Shown here one piece after another: positions 12,990-27,000 of a DNA stretch of 64,000 nucleotides. A program made the position numbers and the translations under genes. Every line of letters starts with the position of its first letter. The first letter of the stretch is position 1. The DNA is from Zonotrichia leucophrys gambelii. Its lineage: Eukaryota; Chordata; Aves; Passeriformes; Passerellidae. The stretch spans positions 124,001 to 188,000 of the forward strand of contig NC_088179.1 in NCBI RefSeq assembly GCF_028769735.1. Reading direction: 5' to 3'. The notes under the pieces were generated by a model. That model was not told where the DNA came from. It saw only the letters and a list, made by a program, of their open reading frames with translations, and did no database searches.

Positions 12990-15010
12990 AGGTGGAAGAA
13001 AATTTTATTTAAGAAGTCTCCTATTACAGTCCCCAATGGGCAGGCAAAAGTGGTTTTACAGGCATATTTTCTATCTCTAAATACACCCACTCTTTGTTTT
13101 TGACAGACTACAGTAGAAAAGTCAAAGTCTTTCAAAGTCACTAGTGTTTAGAGCCGAGACATGGCTCAAACTAAAGGAGCTTCTAATTAAAAGCACCCAC
13201 ACAGTGCTGCTGTCAGCATCTTCCTGCAATGGGAACTCAAGGACAGACAGACTGTCCTCTCTTGAGACATTTCTGTACATTCCTGGAGCAGCCTTGAGAA
13301 GGTTTGACTTGATTTGATCCCACTTAATGTTGCAACTCTGCAGAGATTACAGGTCAGATGTTATGGGCCACTGGACTGTCAAGTCAAGTCAACATTAGGG
13401 CAAGGAGCAGCCTCTGTCCCTTCTGATGATCTGTCAAATACAATTATATTTGTGACATCCTATCATAGGCCTGAGAAACTGTAATGAGCTCAGACCTACA
13501 AATCTGATCGAAAAGTGCTTCCAGTTCTAACCAGCAGCGTCCTGTTCCATGTTACCCATATGTTCCTCAGCCACTCCTCAGTGAAGCTGCTGTGATCAAT
13601 ACATGCAGTTCCTGTGGATTAAATGTGCCACTGCAGCATGTCTGCCCTGCTCACAGCTTTTGCAACAATGGGCCCCTCTGTGTTGTTTGCCAGCAGGAGG
13701 AAGGAGGGGAGGTTCACCCTGCTCAGTGATACATTCTGACTGACAGGAGTGTCTGCTCTGGGGTGAACTTTGGATTTCCTCCCCTACAGCCTGAGATAGC
13801 ACACAGCTGCCTCCTCCCACGACAATCAGCCTAATGCAGCCAGCATTACAGACACTCACATCTCTTCAGGCTTTTGCATTTAGAAACAAACTAGATGGAA
13901 AAAAGAAAAATAAATAAGGAAATGAAGCTGCTACTCCTGAACATATAAAAATACTTTGCTAAAAAGGGTCATGCCCTGTGCATCCATTTTCCTATTTATG
14001 GGCATTTCTGAATTTGACACTCCAGTGTCACTTCTCACATGGGTCTTGGTGCCCATTGGAGGGCACTTTCCTCTGGCCGTCAGCAACCCTCACAAGCCTG
14101 GCCACAGAATAATCGCCAACACTAGTAAACCACCAGTTTACTGGTTTGCCACCAGTAAACCTGCCCATTCCAAAGGCAGCAACAGTTACCCCTGAGTTCT
14201 AGCCATCAAGTGCAGGATATCTCTATCTCCTCAATGGAGTGTATTAGGATGTTTGGGAGATTTATAGTTGAGCCATAAAATAACATTTTTTTCAAGGAAT
14301 ATTTGAACAGCTGCCATCCATCCCAATTTCTAAATGCAATTGTCTTGATGTACCTGGTGACTTGAGACAGCTTGTGATAGGAAACTCTTCTGAACACAAA
14401 TGGCCTCACCAATTGCTGCTAACATAGTGGGTACAGTAATGAACCATTTTATGATTAAAATAGGGAAAGGAGTTGCCCCTCAGGGATGATTCTGGGATGT
14501 ATCTGCCAGGTGCCGTGAGATTCTGCTCTCTTAGCTCTTCTCAGCTCTGACTGCTGGGATGAGCCTGATGGGGAGGTCAGCATGCATATTCTGCCCAGCT
14601 TCCCACTGTCCAGAGCAGACTTTCAGACTTTATTTCCACTGCAAAAAAACAAAGAAACAGCAGCACGAGTATGTCTAGGCTCAAGTTCTTTCTGATAAAG
14701 GAAGATTAAAATATGATCATTAAATTCAGAAAGATTCAGGGAGTGATGTAGATACAACTTAGGAAAGAATAAACCAAATAAAATTAAATTCTCCACTTCT
14801 GTTTGATGTCTGCTTTTGAGTGAGTGCCAAAAGCCAATGAGGCTGACTTGCATGAACATTTCCACTGATTCTGGCAGCAAGGAGCATTGTCCAGCTGCCT
14901 CCCAGGAAAAGAACATATCCATAGAAATAAAAAATGAGTGTTTGTGGGGAAGGAGAGGAAAAGAAACCTCTCAGATATAAGCCTGAAATTACACACAATA
15001 AAGAAGGGTT
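12990..15010. other. Non-coding DNA with a small GTTTACT/AGTAAAC cluster
   Basis: The stretch is unremarkable except at 14,124-14,160. There AGTAAAC, GTTTACT and AGTAAAC occur within 37 bp in alternating orientation and can fold two ways. Forkhead factors bind related cores, but these copies lack the usual trailing A, so no factor is assigned. Confidence 0.4.
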
Positions 15011-15012
15011 CA

Positions 15013-15082
15013 TTATTGTTTCAGTCAATTACATCGACTGAAATAATTATATCATTAAATAATTATACATTAAATAATTATA
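15013..15082. repeat. Inverted repeat followed by AT-rich tandem duplication
   Basis: TTTCAGTC (15,019-15,026) and its exact reverse complement GACTGAAA (15,036-15,043) flank a 9-base loop. Right after it, a unit containing CATTAAATAATTATA is present twice in tandem (about 15,053-15,082). It could be slippage at AT-rich DNA or a degraded miniature element end. Confidence 0.6.
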
Positions 15083-18000
15083 TTGAAACTCCAAAAAAAT
15101 AGAGTACTGTTGTGTCTTTGTTCAGACTACAGAACAAAATAAAAAATATCTCAGGCAAAAAGCATAGAGGGGGAATTCTGAGACAGAAGCACAGAATTAG
15201 ACTGAACATACTGGCACAGCATCAACAAATCTTTCAGAGAAAGCCTGACAGTCCTGCACAATAAATCTGCTGCCTCTTCATTACAAGCCTGTCTGCAAGA
15301 AACACTCTCCACTAAATGCATTGCTATAGCAAAGTCCTATTTATAGAAATCCTCGTGCCAATTCCCTACTTCTCCTCCCTCCTACCCCTTGTCAACAATC
15401 ACAATCATTATCTCTCTTGGAAGGCATTAAAACACAGGCGAAGTTTGTGTTTCCCTACTTTAAGAAATGGTAGGTATTACACAGGACCAACAAAAACATG
15501 CTAAACTAGTGATATTCACCCTTAACTTGTGTCAAGTCAGTTCACGCGCATTTTTGTTTTGGCTTTGCCCCCCTCTTCTCTTGTGATTATATCCCTCCTG
15601 GAGCAGAACCAGCCCCATGGCTGCTTGGCACAGTCTGGGGAGAAGGTGCAGGTGCCTCCATGGCACCAGTGTGTATTCAGGTGTGTTTTAGGGCAGAGGC
15701 GTTTTGAGGGACTCATTCCACACCCCTGATTGACAACTGCAGAGTGTGCTCCTCCTTCACATAGGAACAGGAACAGCAAAGACAACAGCAGCACAGAATC
15801 ATCCCCCAACTCCACCTGAGCTGCCGAGAGCCTGCCCATTCTTGCAGCTGTATTAGTACAACAAAACATACTATCCCCACAATCCTTTTTTCCTTAAAAT
15901 CTTTTGATCATTATGGCCATAATTTTCTGTTACAACTGATCCTGCAACATCAGAGCTCCTGTCTCACCAAGGGAAAAGTGGTTGTATTCTTTATTTGTTC
16001 GCTCCTTGATCTCTGAAGGAAAGCAGCAGTCAGAAGCGTGGCAGGTGGCAGGGGAGTTGCATGTGATTCCCCCATTTGTTACAAAATGGAGCACTTCTTC
16101 ATCCCTGGGTTTTTAATGAATCATCCAGGAGCGAGGCTGGCTGTGTGCAGTGAGATTCTCTGCGTTTTCTCTCTTTATTCTCCTATTTTCAAAATCAAAG
16201 ATTCTTCCTTGCAGTCATATTCTCCACATGTGGTTTGAGTTTCTGGGCCAGGACTGCCTGCATTTGAGGATTACAGAGAAAACCAGGGCAGGGACACCAT
16301 TGTTGCGGTTCTGACCCTTAGGCATGAGTTATTCAATTGCTGGGTGAGAAAAACTGGAAGCAGAACACTCATTATTTTGCTCTGGGGAATTTACACTTTT
16401 GAACAAAGATTCTGCTGACACTCACAGGTTGCTAAGCTTTTAGTTTACTGGGTGCTGCTCCAGCTTTAGCATTCCAACAAAACCAGCTGCATCCAAACAT
16501 CTTTAGAAGCTGTTTCCTCTAATCATTCCATCCTGGATGAGTGCTGTTCCCCTGTCCCCAGCTTCCCAATACATCCAGGGACCTTAGAAATCATCAAAAA
16601 CAGCATCACAAGCCCAGGGCAAAACAAACCCAACCTGAGCAGTGAGGGAGCAGGACCTTGGTCAGCTAAAGGGCCACCCAAGAACCAGGAGCCTTTGTGA
16701 GAACAGTGAATGAATGAAGGGTTTTAAAGGTATGTAAAGCATTAGGACATTGGGATAAACAAGGGAATAGCTTCACTACCTATGTATCCCTCCTGACTCA
16801 ATTTCCACTGTACTACTGCAACTCAATTGGGATTTTCAGAATTTTCTGCATTAATTAAAATGCAAACAATACCCCTTACAAAGACTTAAAACATATGATG
16901 TTTCAACTTTCTCTCATGCAGGCGGGTATCTGCTTTTCTCTTAAAGCTCCATTTCCAGTCTGGTACTTTTGTTAAGTAACTCAAACCCAGGAACACACCA
17001 AGTTCCACTATAAACAGCAGAAATAAGGTGGTCGCACCTTCCACATGGGCTCCAGCTGCAGCCTCAGTTTGTTCTTAGGATAGGGATCTGCCAGGTGAGT
17101 TATGCATTATTAAAAGAAAACTTGCCAAATGCCCAGCAGACCAGCTCTCAATGTCTTTTTCCATCCATCTTCAGTGTTGCTTTACCTCAGATTTGTAAAT
17201 TACCAAAAACTTTTGTGTTTTCAAGAGTTTTCGATTATTAAAACATAACTAAAGAAAGCACAGAAACAGGCAGGCGATATTCCATGAAACTCCAGCACCT
17301 TCTGGAGTGTGAACACTTTGCCTTGGGGAGCACTGCTGTTACTATAATGTGGATTTATTCTCCATTTATAAACAAGACTGAACAATTGCTAGTGCAAAAT
17401 TTCTTCTTGTCATGACAGTTAACAGAAAACAAACTATCATGAAGGAATGAGATGTCCCTGGATACTGATTATGCATACAATGACATCCATTTCAGTTTTG
17501 TTTTGGAGTTTGAATGCAAAATTGTTAAACAATACTGATGGTTTTCAGTAACCCCCTGGCAAGCGCTTTGGAATTTCTTATCTTTCTTACAGTAAATGAG
17601 ACTACTCAAAATTACCTGTTTGAGATTTTTTTTAACCAAATGACAGTATTTGGTACTGCTCATTACAGATGATAGAATCTGAAAAGTAATTTCTTCTACT
17701 TTCATGACTCCTTATGGGAAAATTGGCCTTTTGTGCTTGTACTCAGTAAAGCACTCAGCATCAGTCCAGCTGTAACTGACACAGAAGCCTCCAGCTGGGA
17801 AATCCTATAATACAAATTTTCACTTCCAGCTTCAAACACTGCTTTAATAAGCACGGATTTAAAATAGGAACTCAGAAAATGAAGAAACATACTCGAAACA
17901 ACAACATACAGGATTAATGAACATGAAAATGCTTCCTGTTGAATTTCTTTTGATGTCAGCAGTAGCTTATTTGCAATCAGAAAGAAAGGTGCTATAGATG

Positions 18001-18560
18001 ATGTTACACCTTCCTCTGCATTTTATATCTGTATTTTCTGTACATGTTACAAAGTAATATCAACCTTCTCTTTTTTAAAAATTTCAAGATACTATTCTTT
18101 TCATTTAGTCTTTTAATCCCCAAAAAGGTTTTGTATTATTTTAAATGGGGGGAAAAAAAAGCAGCAGAAGTCACATTTGTACTGCCAGCAATCAATGTAA
18201 CAGGCAATTTAGCCAAAGCTGGGGGGATAAAAGCCAGGAGAGCTGCCAAACCTGGCAGTCCCAGTAGCTATGGCAGGTTCCTGACCCCCAGCAGGAGGGT
18301 CCTGCTCCTCCTGCTGCAGCTCTCTCCCGGGAAAGGTGAGATAAGCTGAAACAAACAGAACTCGGGAAGGTTTGAATGAAACGTTCTGGAATGTCAATAA
18401 AAAACAGGGTTGTGTTTTGGTCTCTAGAGTGTTTCAAAGCCTGGGGAAGAAATAAAAAAAAACCTAGAATCCCAGGCAGTAAAACCTGTTAAGGTAATGA
18501 AGGATTAAGCCCACTAATACAGGCAGGCTGCCCCCCAGCTCCTTGGCACAGCCCCACCCT
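15083..18560. other. Non-coding DNA, nothing recognised
   Basis: There is a consensus donor (CAG|GTGAGT) at 17,091-17,100 and an acceptor-like TTTGTTCTTAG 16 bases before it. The 16-nt interval and the one longer open frame upstream show no protein-like signal. No repeats are recognised. Confidence 0.4.
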
Positions 18561-18960
18561 GCTGTGTCAATGCCATGTCCAAGGGGCAGCAGATGGAAAA
18601 GTGGAATGATAAGACCAGCTAATGCTGCCTCCCTCACAAAAATGGCACTATTTTAACATGGAAGGCTGACTTTTCGCAGTTAATCTCCAACCTATTTTAT
18701 TTCCTGAAGAGTTCCTTTTGAGAGAGGTGGTTAATGAGAAAGGCGCTATAGAAATGAAGAATACAGCTGATTGCATACGCAAATCAGCATGTGCATTTTC
18801 TTTGGGGAGGGGGATTTGCAGATGAATGGGTTAATGATAAAAGCCATTGCTAGCTTTTTTTTTTCCCCTCCCAAGCTCAGCAGCTGAGCAGGATGGGATG
18901 AGAAAAGGGGAAGGACGGTTAGGGACAGAGAGATTAAAAAGTACAAAGCCATTTTAACCA
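18560..18960. promoter_or_regulatory. Candidate conserved non-coding element
   Basis: A dense run of homeodomain/POU-like words: GCAGTTAATC, GGTTAATGAG, GCATACGCAAATCAGC (one change from the ATGCAAAT octamer), GGGTTAATGATAAAAG. Coding potential is nil in all frames. The texture resembles deeply conserved enhancers, but conservation cannot be tested here. Confidence 0.3.
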
Positions 18961-19424
18961 CTTAAAAATATTTCTGGCAACCCTGGTAGCACCGGTTGAG
19001 GGAGGAGCAGCCTTCAGGGGGGAGCACCTGCTTCAGATGTGACTCCCAGACAAGCTTTCCCCTCAAAGCCTCCACTTTTCATTATTTGGGAATGAGACAA
19101 AGAGAAGAGAGGAGTGTGCCAGGGGAGGGTACCGAGCACTTATTCTCCCAGGGAGGGATGCCTGCCTTGTGAAAGGCTGGAAAGGAATCAAGAACCAGAG
19201 AAACAAACAGAGAAAAAAGAAAACAGAGAAAAAGCAGGAACCTGAGCCCTCCAGAAGCACTAAACCTTCCCTTCTTTTCTTTTCTGTGGTATCTTTGGAA
19301 GCCACTGCTAAGGCATACTGAAAAGGGTTTTTGTCAGAAGCCCTCCCCGCAGATGTCTTCTGATCCCTCTGGAGGTATTTCAGCCCCTAATACAGCTGCC
19401 ACTTTCTCCCCACTGCTCTAACAA

Positions 19425-19790
19425 AAAACCGGGGGGAAATATAATAGTAATAAATTTCTGCCTAACGGACCGAGCTGCCCATGACAGCCAGCCAGCCACC
19501 CACTGCGGCCCGCAGCCTGCGGGACGCCCCGCTGCCTGAGGGAGGGACGTCCGGCCCTCACACCGCCCTGACCCCGCATTCACGCCCGACCTGCCAAGCA
19601 CCGTGAAAGAGAACGGAGGGAAATATAACAGTAATCAATTTCTGCCTGGCGGACCGAGCTGCCCCTGACAGCCACCCAGCGGGGCCGGTGACCTGCGGGA
19701 CGGCCTGCTGCCTGAGGGAGGGAGCCAGGCCCTCACACCGCCCTGACGCCGCATTCACACCCGGCCTGCCTGATCCCCTGAGCTGCCCGG
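19425..19790. repeat. CpG-rich tandem duplication, about 184-bp unit, two copies
   Basis: The landmark AAATATAA begins at 19,437 and again at 19,621, an offset of 184 bp. The following words recur in the same order with scattered substitutions: TTTCTGCC, CGGACCGAGCTGCCC, TGCCTGAGGGAGGGA, CCCTCACACCGCCCTGAC and CCGCATTCAC. The block is rich in CpG, unlike the rest of the window, so it could act as a small CpG island or be a two-copy GC-rich minisatellite. The 73-aa and 105-aa minus frames inside it share sequence only because the DNA is duplicated. Confidence 0.85.
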
Positions 19791-22700
19791 AGCCGCTGCT
19801 CTCCCCCCCCTCAGTCTGTCCTCTCTGCCCGGCTCTCCACAAGTGGAAATGAACGATACTTTTCTCTCGATGCAAATGAGAGGCAGCACCTTAGCCTCAC
19901 CCCCTCATCTACCTCTCCTTCCCTTTGTGAGTTCAAGCAGATAATAGTGAAAGCCAAGGCCCATCTGTGGCTTCTGAGCAGACTTTGTCCCAGTTAGGCT
20001 CATCTCTAAGCCTGCTTTAGGCTCCCTGCAGTTTAATGCATCTTTAAGAATTGTCATTCTATCACTCCTCTGCTCTGCCACCTCCGTGCTCCCGCCCCTG
20101 CTCCAGTCCCAGCCTCCCTTTCCCCCAGTTAAAAATTCTTCACATTTGAATGACTGTATTTTCATCATCGCTCAGCTCCGAAACAGGCCCTTCCCCCTCT
20201 CCTTCACATCAGCCCTCCTACTGAATAAAAACTGGGCTGGAGGAGCTCTTTTCACACGTTATTTATTTAAAAGCTCTCCCTTATGTTTCCTATCGAGCCC
20301 TCAGGCTGCCTTGGGACAGCGTGGCAATAACCACAAAACCAACACATTAATGTTATCAATGCATTTGAACATCTTCAAAATTCAGTTCTTCTACTTTTCT
20401 TCCTCATGCTGCACTGAATGGTAAGGAAGATGAAAAAGTAATTTTCTTGAGAATTATTAACTTACTTTACTTTATTTTTGCACCAATGCTGGCTAGAGAA
20501 TATTGAAGGTCCAATAATTTTTAAAGCACCAAATACATGAAATTAGTGAGCGCTGCTGTCTGCGCTCAGCACCCCTGAAGAACCAGATACAAGTTCATCA
20601 TTAAGTAAAGTCCTGTATTCCCTTTGTCTGCAACTATTAGCATTTATTTGTAGCAGGCTAGCACCAAGACAGACAAAACCCTGGCACAAATGGAATATAT
20701 AATGCCCATCCCACTGGTCCCTGACGGGGGCAGGGACAAAGCTGCTCCATGGCTGAGATGAGGCTTGTTCCTTTGTCCTGTCTAGAGCAGGGCACAGTGT
20801 CCTTTACAGTGACCTCAGGTTTTACTGGACAAACCTGTGCTTGTTCCAGGACCTAAACCATCAGTGATCCCCACAGTTCCAGGTTCAGTTCCTCAGGGAA
20901 CTGGAAGGCAATGGCAGCCTGTGGATATCTCTACACTTGGGGGAGGTGTGTTACAGCCTCTGGCCCACTCTGCAGGGTATGGCTGCCTGCAGCTACAGCT
21001 GAAGAGAGAACTTTCAGTCCTAGGTTACCAAACAGACAAGGCAGGAAGGAAAACGGCATGTTAAGGATGCAGAGTCTTCCTGAAAGTCATTGCAGAGCAG
21101 AGGTAGGGCAGACCTGTTTTTGAAGATTTTCTCTCCAATCAGATCACCTCAGTTTCAATGGAGGGAGATTGGGAGGGCTCGAGCACAAAGGCATCAGACC
21201 CTTCAAGGGCAAAAGCTCCATCCTACATGGAAAAGCCTTATTTCTTCACATTAGATACATGTGAAGAAAAAGACCTTTCTACAAGGCATGAAAATAATTT
21301 GAGTTGTTACATAAGTGACAGATCCACTTAATTCTGAAAACTGGAGAGCACCAACATCTGATCATCTGACCTGATCTTCCCTCTCTCACAGGGGGTCAGA
21401 CCTCTGATTTCATGACCTCTTAAGTGACAGTGGCCTTGAGCATGGAATTAATGATGGCAGCAGATTTCCTAACTAAACATCACAAGTTGGAGAGTACAAC
21501 AGAGCAGAAAAGATGCTCACAACCTCACCTTAGGATTTACTTTAGCTAACAAGTAACTCCTAACAAGCAGGAAAAGAAACCAAGTAATTTGTCTCCTTCC
21601 CTCCTGCTGCCCAGCTGCCTGCCGGACACTGACATAAAGCACCAGCAACTCTGACAAGTCCTGAGCAAATCCCAGATTGGATTTCTCTGCTTCCTCAGCA
21701 CCACTGTTTTGACAAAGTTCCCATGACACCAGGAAGACACATTTGCAAAAACCCCAGCACAGCATATTCCTCGACACAAATGAAAAATGTAATATGCAGA
21801 TCAGAGAGAATGACTCTGCACTGGCACAGAGCAGCTTTCTTTGGACTGACTGACAGTGCTGTTTGACGCACAAGAGAAACTCTGCTGGAAATGCACTGGA
21901 TTTGCTCAATAGACCGGATGCTTAAGTCCTAAGACCTCTCTGTATTCAGGACAGAGATGAGCAAAAGGATGTTATTCTGAAAATACAGCCATTTGTAACA
22001 TTTCTTGCACACAGAGCAAGACTGACAAAAAATGGGAAGATCTGTAACTACTCAGAGAAAACTGGGAAAATTTATTTTGTGCTGCTATGGAGGTGGAAGA
22101 GGCAACCTTTATGAGAATCTGTATACTCCCTGTCAGAACATGCAATAACAACAATCTATTTTCTGTCTCACACTTTGGAGCTGACTGAAAAGCAAGTAAC
22201 TCCCAATAACAAATCACAAGCAGTGTTACAGCTGCTTTGAAAACACATAAAATATGGCTGCTCTTCATTGTCCACACATATTTGGTATTGCAAATATATG
22301 ACATATGCTTAAGCTATAAGAAGGCAAGCTGCCTGAGGCTGCAGTTTCTGGTATGGGGCAGTGTAACAGATTCTCTGAACAGCATTTAGGGGCTCAGATG
22401 CCCCACAGAAACCTTTCCCATGATGAGCACAGTCATAAAGCACCAAATCCTCACTATGGTGTAAATGAGCTTCCTTCATCAAAACTTAAGGGGTGATGTT
22501 GATTCACAACAGCAATGATCTGGCTTTATTCTGTCTGCAAGCTAAGGAGGATTATCTACCTGTGGAAGTGATCAGTCAATATAAATACAAGACTGCAGAC
22601 CTTAAATGAGGCTAAAAGCAACAGAAAGTAAGGCCCTCAAGAGCCTAAGTCACAAAGTTCACTTCAGACACTTGTGAAAATTTCATCTACTGATACCTAT

Positions 22701-23860
22701 GTCCTCACAGTGCCCAGAAGAACATGCTCTGTGGAGTGAAGCAGGTGGGAAGTGCACTAAAAGGCAGGAGTTAATAGGTTTAGCAAGGATTAATAGACAG
22801 ACTGACACTGAGAGGCTGGGGTATGTGAACAGCACTGTGCCACCCTACCCTCAATGTCACAAGGACCTCCAGAGACGTGGATGAGTAAGCAATTCAGCCT
22901 AAAATCAGGCCATGCACGTGTGCCAGGCATCTGCTGGCAGAGGCCTGTGTGAAGGTGGGAGAAGGTGTGGCTCTGCAGGACAGGACAGCTGAAGCCCCTC
23001 TGGGCAGACATGTTTGTACTGGCAGCACATGTTTTTGACTGTAAAGCTCATTTCATGTGTGTGCTCCACTCCAGGGAGAAATGTTACTAAAACAGCTCAA
23101 TGAGCAGCTCTGCCAGCACAGCTGATTCCACAGCAAGAACAGTTCATCTGTATGGTGGCTTTTCCCCTGAAAAAGCTCTTCCAGTATAGTTCTCCCAGCA
23201 ATTCTTAGCTTAACCTCAGCAGTGACTCCAGCTTTCACTCAGCACTTTGAACTTGAATTTGTAAAGGCAGAAAAAGCTCCTTTGAAACAAACCATCTCAG
23301 CCAATTCTACCTTCAGGTCGAGCTCTGTACCTTCCATGTGTGATGCTGATGTTCAGCAGCTGTTTGATGTAATTAGCACTCAATGTTCACACACACAGAG
23401 TGACAAACTAAAACCTGAACCCATGAGTATCTGTACCACCTATGTACAAAGGCAAATAAATGTGGTAAAGGCTGGACTGCTGTCAAGACATCAAACCTCC
23501 TTTCCAGAGGAGAGTATCTGGACTCCACCACTGTGCTGCCTTGGCCAGTGCTAATTATAATCACACTTCTATTTCCCCACCGTAAAAGAAGGCAGTTTAG
23601 GTGACAGAATGTATTACAGTTGACACTGAAATGCAATATAATAACCCCCCAATTTCCTTGTATATAAAATTATAGGAACTCTAAATAATGTGTATCAGCT
23701 GCTAACCCTTTGAAATGGGAGGCAGTCTTCAGTCCAGCCTCAGGACAGAGACAGAAGGAACAACTTCTGAAGACAGACTCTCTGTGGACTGCTCTGAACA
23801 CTGTCCCTGTCTCATTACCTCTCCCAGATTGAAGGGAAAAATCCAATTGGCCATCATTTA
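19791..23860. other. Non-coding DNA, nothing recognised
   Basis: GC falls away from the duplicated CpG-rich block. No LTR, CR1 or RNA signature was recognised. The 130-aa minus frame at 21,517-21,909 has no domain features and no splice context. Confidence 0.4.
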
Positions 23861-23869
23861 GGAAGAGTT

Positions 23870-24080
23870 CCCACTGAACCTGCAGAAACTCAAATTCACT
23901 GTTAGCTCATTAATGTGCTAGCATTTGTAAAGGTTCAAATGGGCTTTTCAGGCTTCAGCCCAGCAAGAGAGCTATTTCTGTTGCTTGTTAGATAATTATC
24001 AATTAATGAATTTAAATGCTATGTGGCAGTTTTAATGAGAAACTAACAGCTCTCCACAATCCAATAAAATCAGATGAAAT
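23870..24080. promoter_or_regulatory. Candidate conserved non-coding element (weak)
   Basis: TAAT-type cores are closely packed: CTCATTAATGTGC, TTAGATAATTATCAATTAATG and GTTTTAATGAGAAAC, the second giving several overlapping homeodomain-type words in about 25 bp. There are no open frames of note. Inference from motif density only. Confidence 0.25.
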
Positions 24081-27000
24081 TAAGTTAAATCAAAATGTTT
24101 TACATAGCATCCCAAATAAGTGACACTCAGGAAAGCACATGTGTATAAAAAAAAGTATGATCTCAGAGTCTTTGAGTGGTCCCACTTCATGGCTGTAACC
24201 ACCAGGAAAGGAAGGAGATGGCACACTACATTTCCATTTCCAAATGGCAGTGCATCAAGCAAGACTTTATAAACCTCTGGTGCCTCCTTTATCTTGTTCT
24301 TACAGACTGTTTTAAGGACTTAAGAGTTACAGCCCAAATCACGTGCAAGTTCCCTGTATTTTTTTCTTCTCATTCTCACAAAACATTAGGAACAAGAGGC
24401 ATTTATCCAGAACTAGCACAGGGCTGTACCCAGCACACATCACTCTTCCTTTACCCCATGATCACTTTCCCTGTAGACATCTAAATGCCAGAGCTGGAGT
24501 AAGATGCACAGCACAGGGGAAAGCAGACTGGAGTGTTTAATTAAAAATCAGCATCTTGGTGAAGAGAAGACAGGTAAACATTTTGCCTGGGGCACTGGAA
24601 CAATACACACACCTTCCCTGAGTACATCAAGGACTCAGAGTTCTGCAGGACAAGGTGCTGCAGTTCCACTGTGCATAATTTCCCTCCCTTCTGCCCTCAC
24701 AGCTACCTGGAAGATGCTGCAAAGGGGTCAGGAGCAGGCTGCCTGCCCACCCCAACACACCCATCCCATGCCAACAGGGGTCAATTCTCTACATCCCAGA
24801 TACTCTTGATGCTGAATTTACTACTTGACAGTAAAAAAGGAAAGGGCAGAGCATAGTAAAAGACAGAGAGATGGGGCAGAAGAGGGACGAGGGAGAATGT
24901 ACACAGGCTTTCATTACTTCAAAAAAGTTATATCTGTTGGATTTTAGGTTTTTGACTACTTTTAGGAAATCAGAAGGATCAGCAGAGCAGCACTTCTGGC
25001 TTAGAGAAACAGAAAAACAAAAGGGCAGCTACAGCACTCTGAAAAATTCAAAGAACCTACATGAAAAAGGTTAAAAAGATTAGCTCATAAAAATACAGGA
25101 AAATTGTGTAGAAAATTAATCTAGTTTACAAAAAACTAGATCAGTTCCTATCTCTGAATCAGACTTTATTTTAAAGGTGCACTGAGTAATCAAATCAGAT
25201 GGCAAGGTTATCAGAAGTTCAGCAGTTTCCATCACATAGAGCATTGCCTGTGCTCCTGCAGAATATTACCTATTACCACTTGTAATTTTGAAGAGAAAAT
25301 ATCCTGTAAAGAGAAAAGCTGTCTCGGAAACCAGCTCAAAAAATGTCACTGGCTAAGGAAAACTAGAACCACTGGACTTCTCCCTAAGCAGACGTGGATA
25401 AAAATTCAGCAATCCTGTCCTCAATATTTTTAACTGCTAGAGATGAGACCAAAGCACATCTGCCTCCACCAGTTCTGTTATCAAGCTCCAAGACCACCAG
25501 TCAGTGTTTCTGTTTGGAACAGCCACGAGATGCCACGTCAGCAGCACTGTGGAGAGATGTGCTGGCAGAGAGGACAGGCACTATTCCAAAGCCTCACACA
25601 GCTTTTCCTGGTTCCATCACCCCAGGGAGATGCCTCTACATAACAAGAACAGGTCTGTGGTTGCCAGTTTTCAACTACTGTTATCCTTCAGGACCCAGCC
25701 TGTCACCTTAAGCAAATAAGTGCATGTTCCAGCAGTCTCCTCTGCTTCAAAACCTGTAAAAAAGCCAGTGCTCTACCTGCTGGACTCAAAATGAAGATTC
25801 TGATTCAAGTCCCAACAGCCAGTCAGGAGCTCCAGCAGCAGGCTCCAATGGTTTATTGCCTCCCTGGAAGCTGGAATCAGAATATCAGATTTCCCCAAAT
25901 GCTTTACTGACCTGCTATGTGCAAAGCACACCCCTCGCTCTCCAGCTCTGTGTTTCTCCTTCTGCCTCTGGTCTATTTTTTTTTTTTCTGTTTGCACTGG
26001 AGGTTGGTTCTGCAGAGAAATCTCCCCACCAGGACCACCTCTCACCTGGACTATGGTTGCTCCTGCCAGTCTCAGTGTAACAGCAGAAACACCAGGCAGA
26101 AGGTGCAGCACTATGGAGCAAATCCAGTCAGGTGCCTTACACAAGAATGTAGGCACCAGGTAACAAATGGAAAGGTTTTAAAAAACTTCACAAGGTAGCA
26201 GGACAAAGGACTCTGAAATATCTTCTTTTGCATGAGTTGCAGCTTAGCAGTGGGGAAAGGACTGAATTAATTACTGGAGTTAATTTGCTTTCTAGTGTTT
26301 AACACGCAGCAGCTCTTCAGTCTGGACTTCTTGCCTACAATACCTAAGCTTGCCAAGCAGCCTCTCACCCCTGTGTTGGATGAGCCTGAGACAGTTTGGT
26401 TTCCAAGATCAGCAGGTGCACTGAGTCCACAATAATAAGAACATTTTTGGGGTGTGTCCCCCAAACCACCTGAAGCTACCCCTCCATAGCAGGGCCCTTC
26501 ACACTGCACCTTTTGCTTCCTTGCAGACAGCTCTTCCCATATGCTATTACCAATATTATTACCACTGAAAGTTTACTCTGCTGTGCAGTTTACAAGCAGA
26601 TCAATACACCATTTTCCCTCCCACCAGAGCACCATGCTGCTTATTTTCTGCCTTTAACGCACTGTTTGACTTCAGCAGCATGTCAGAGGCAGGGAAAGCT
26701 GGGAAAAAGCTCAAGAATCCACTTGATGGAAACAACTCGATCATTGCAGTGAGTTCCTAATTTCCTCTCAAGGAAGCCCTGAGCTGTGTCCCTGGCACGC
26801 TGTGGTGGGGCTGGCAGTAGCTGTACCTGTGCTGCAGTGATGGCAGAGAGCACAGAGCCTGCTGAGGTGACTCAGCACACTCACTGCCATCAACTCCACC
26901 GGGTTAATCCTGCCATCTGTTCTCAGAAACAGGTGAATGTGCTTATTGTGGAAAGTTCTTGATTTTAAAGCTGGCTGCTGTGACCTGGGATGAGCCGTGT

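Noticed and set aside
17079..17094. 16-nt microexon between TTCTTAG and CAG|GTGAGT
   Set aside because: The acceptor is only moderate, the length is not a multiple of three, and no neighbouring exons are recognised.
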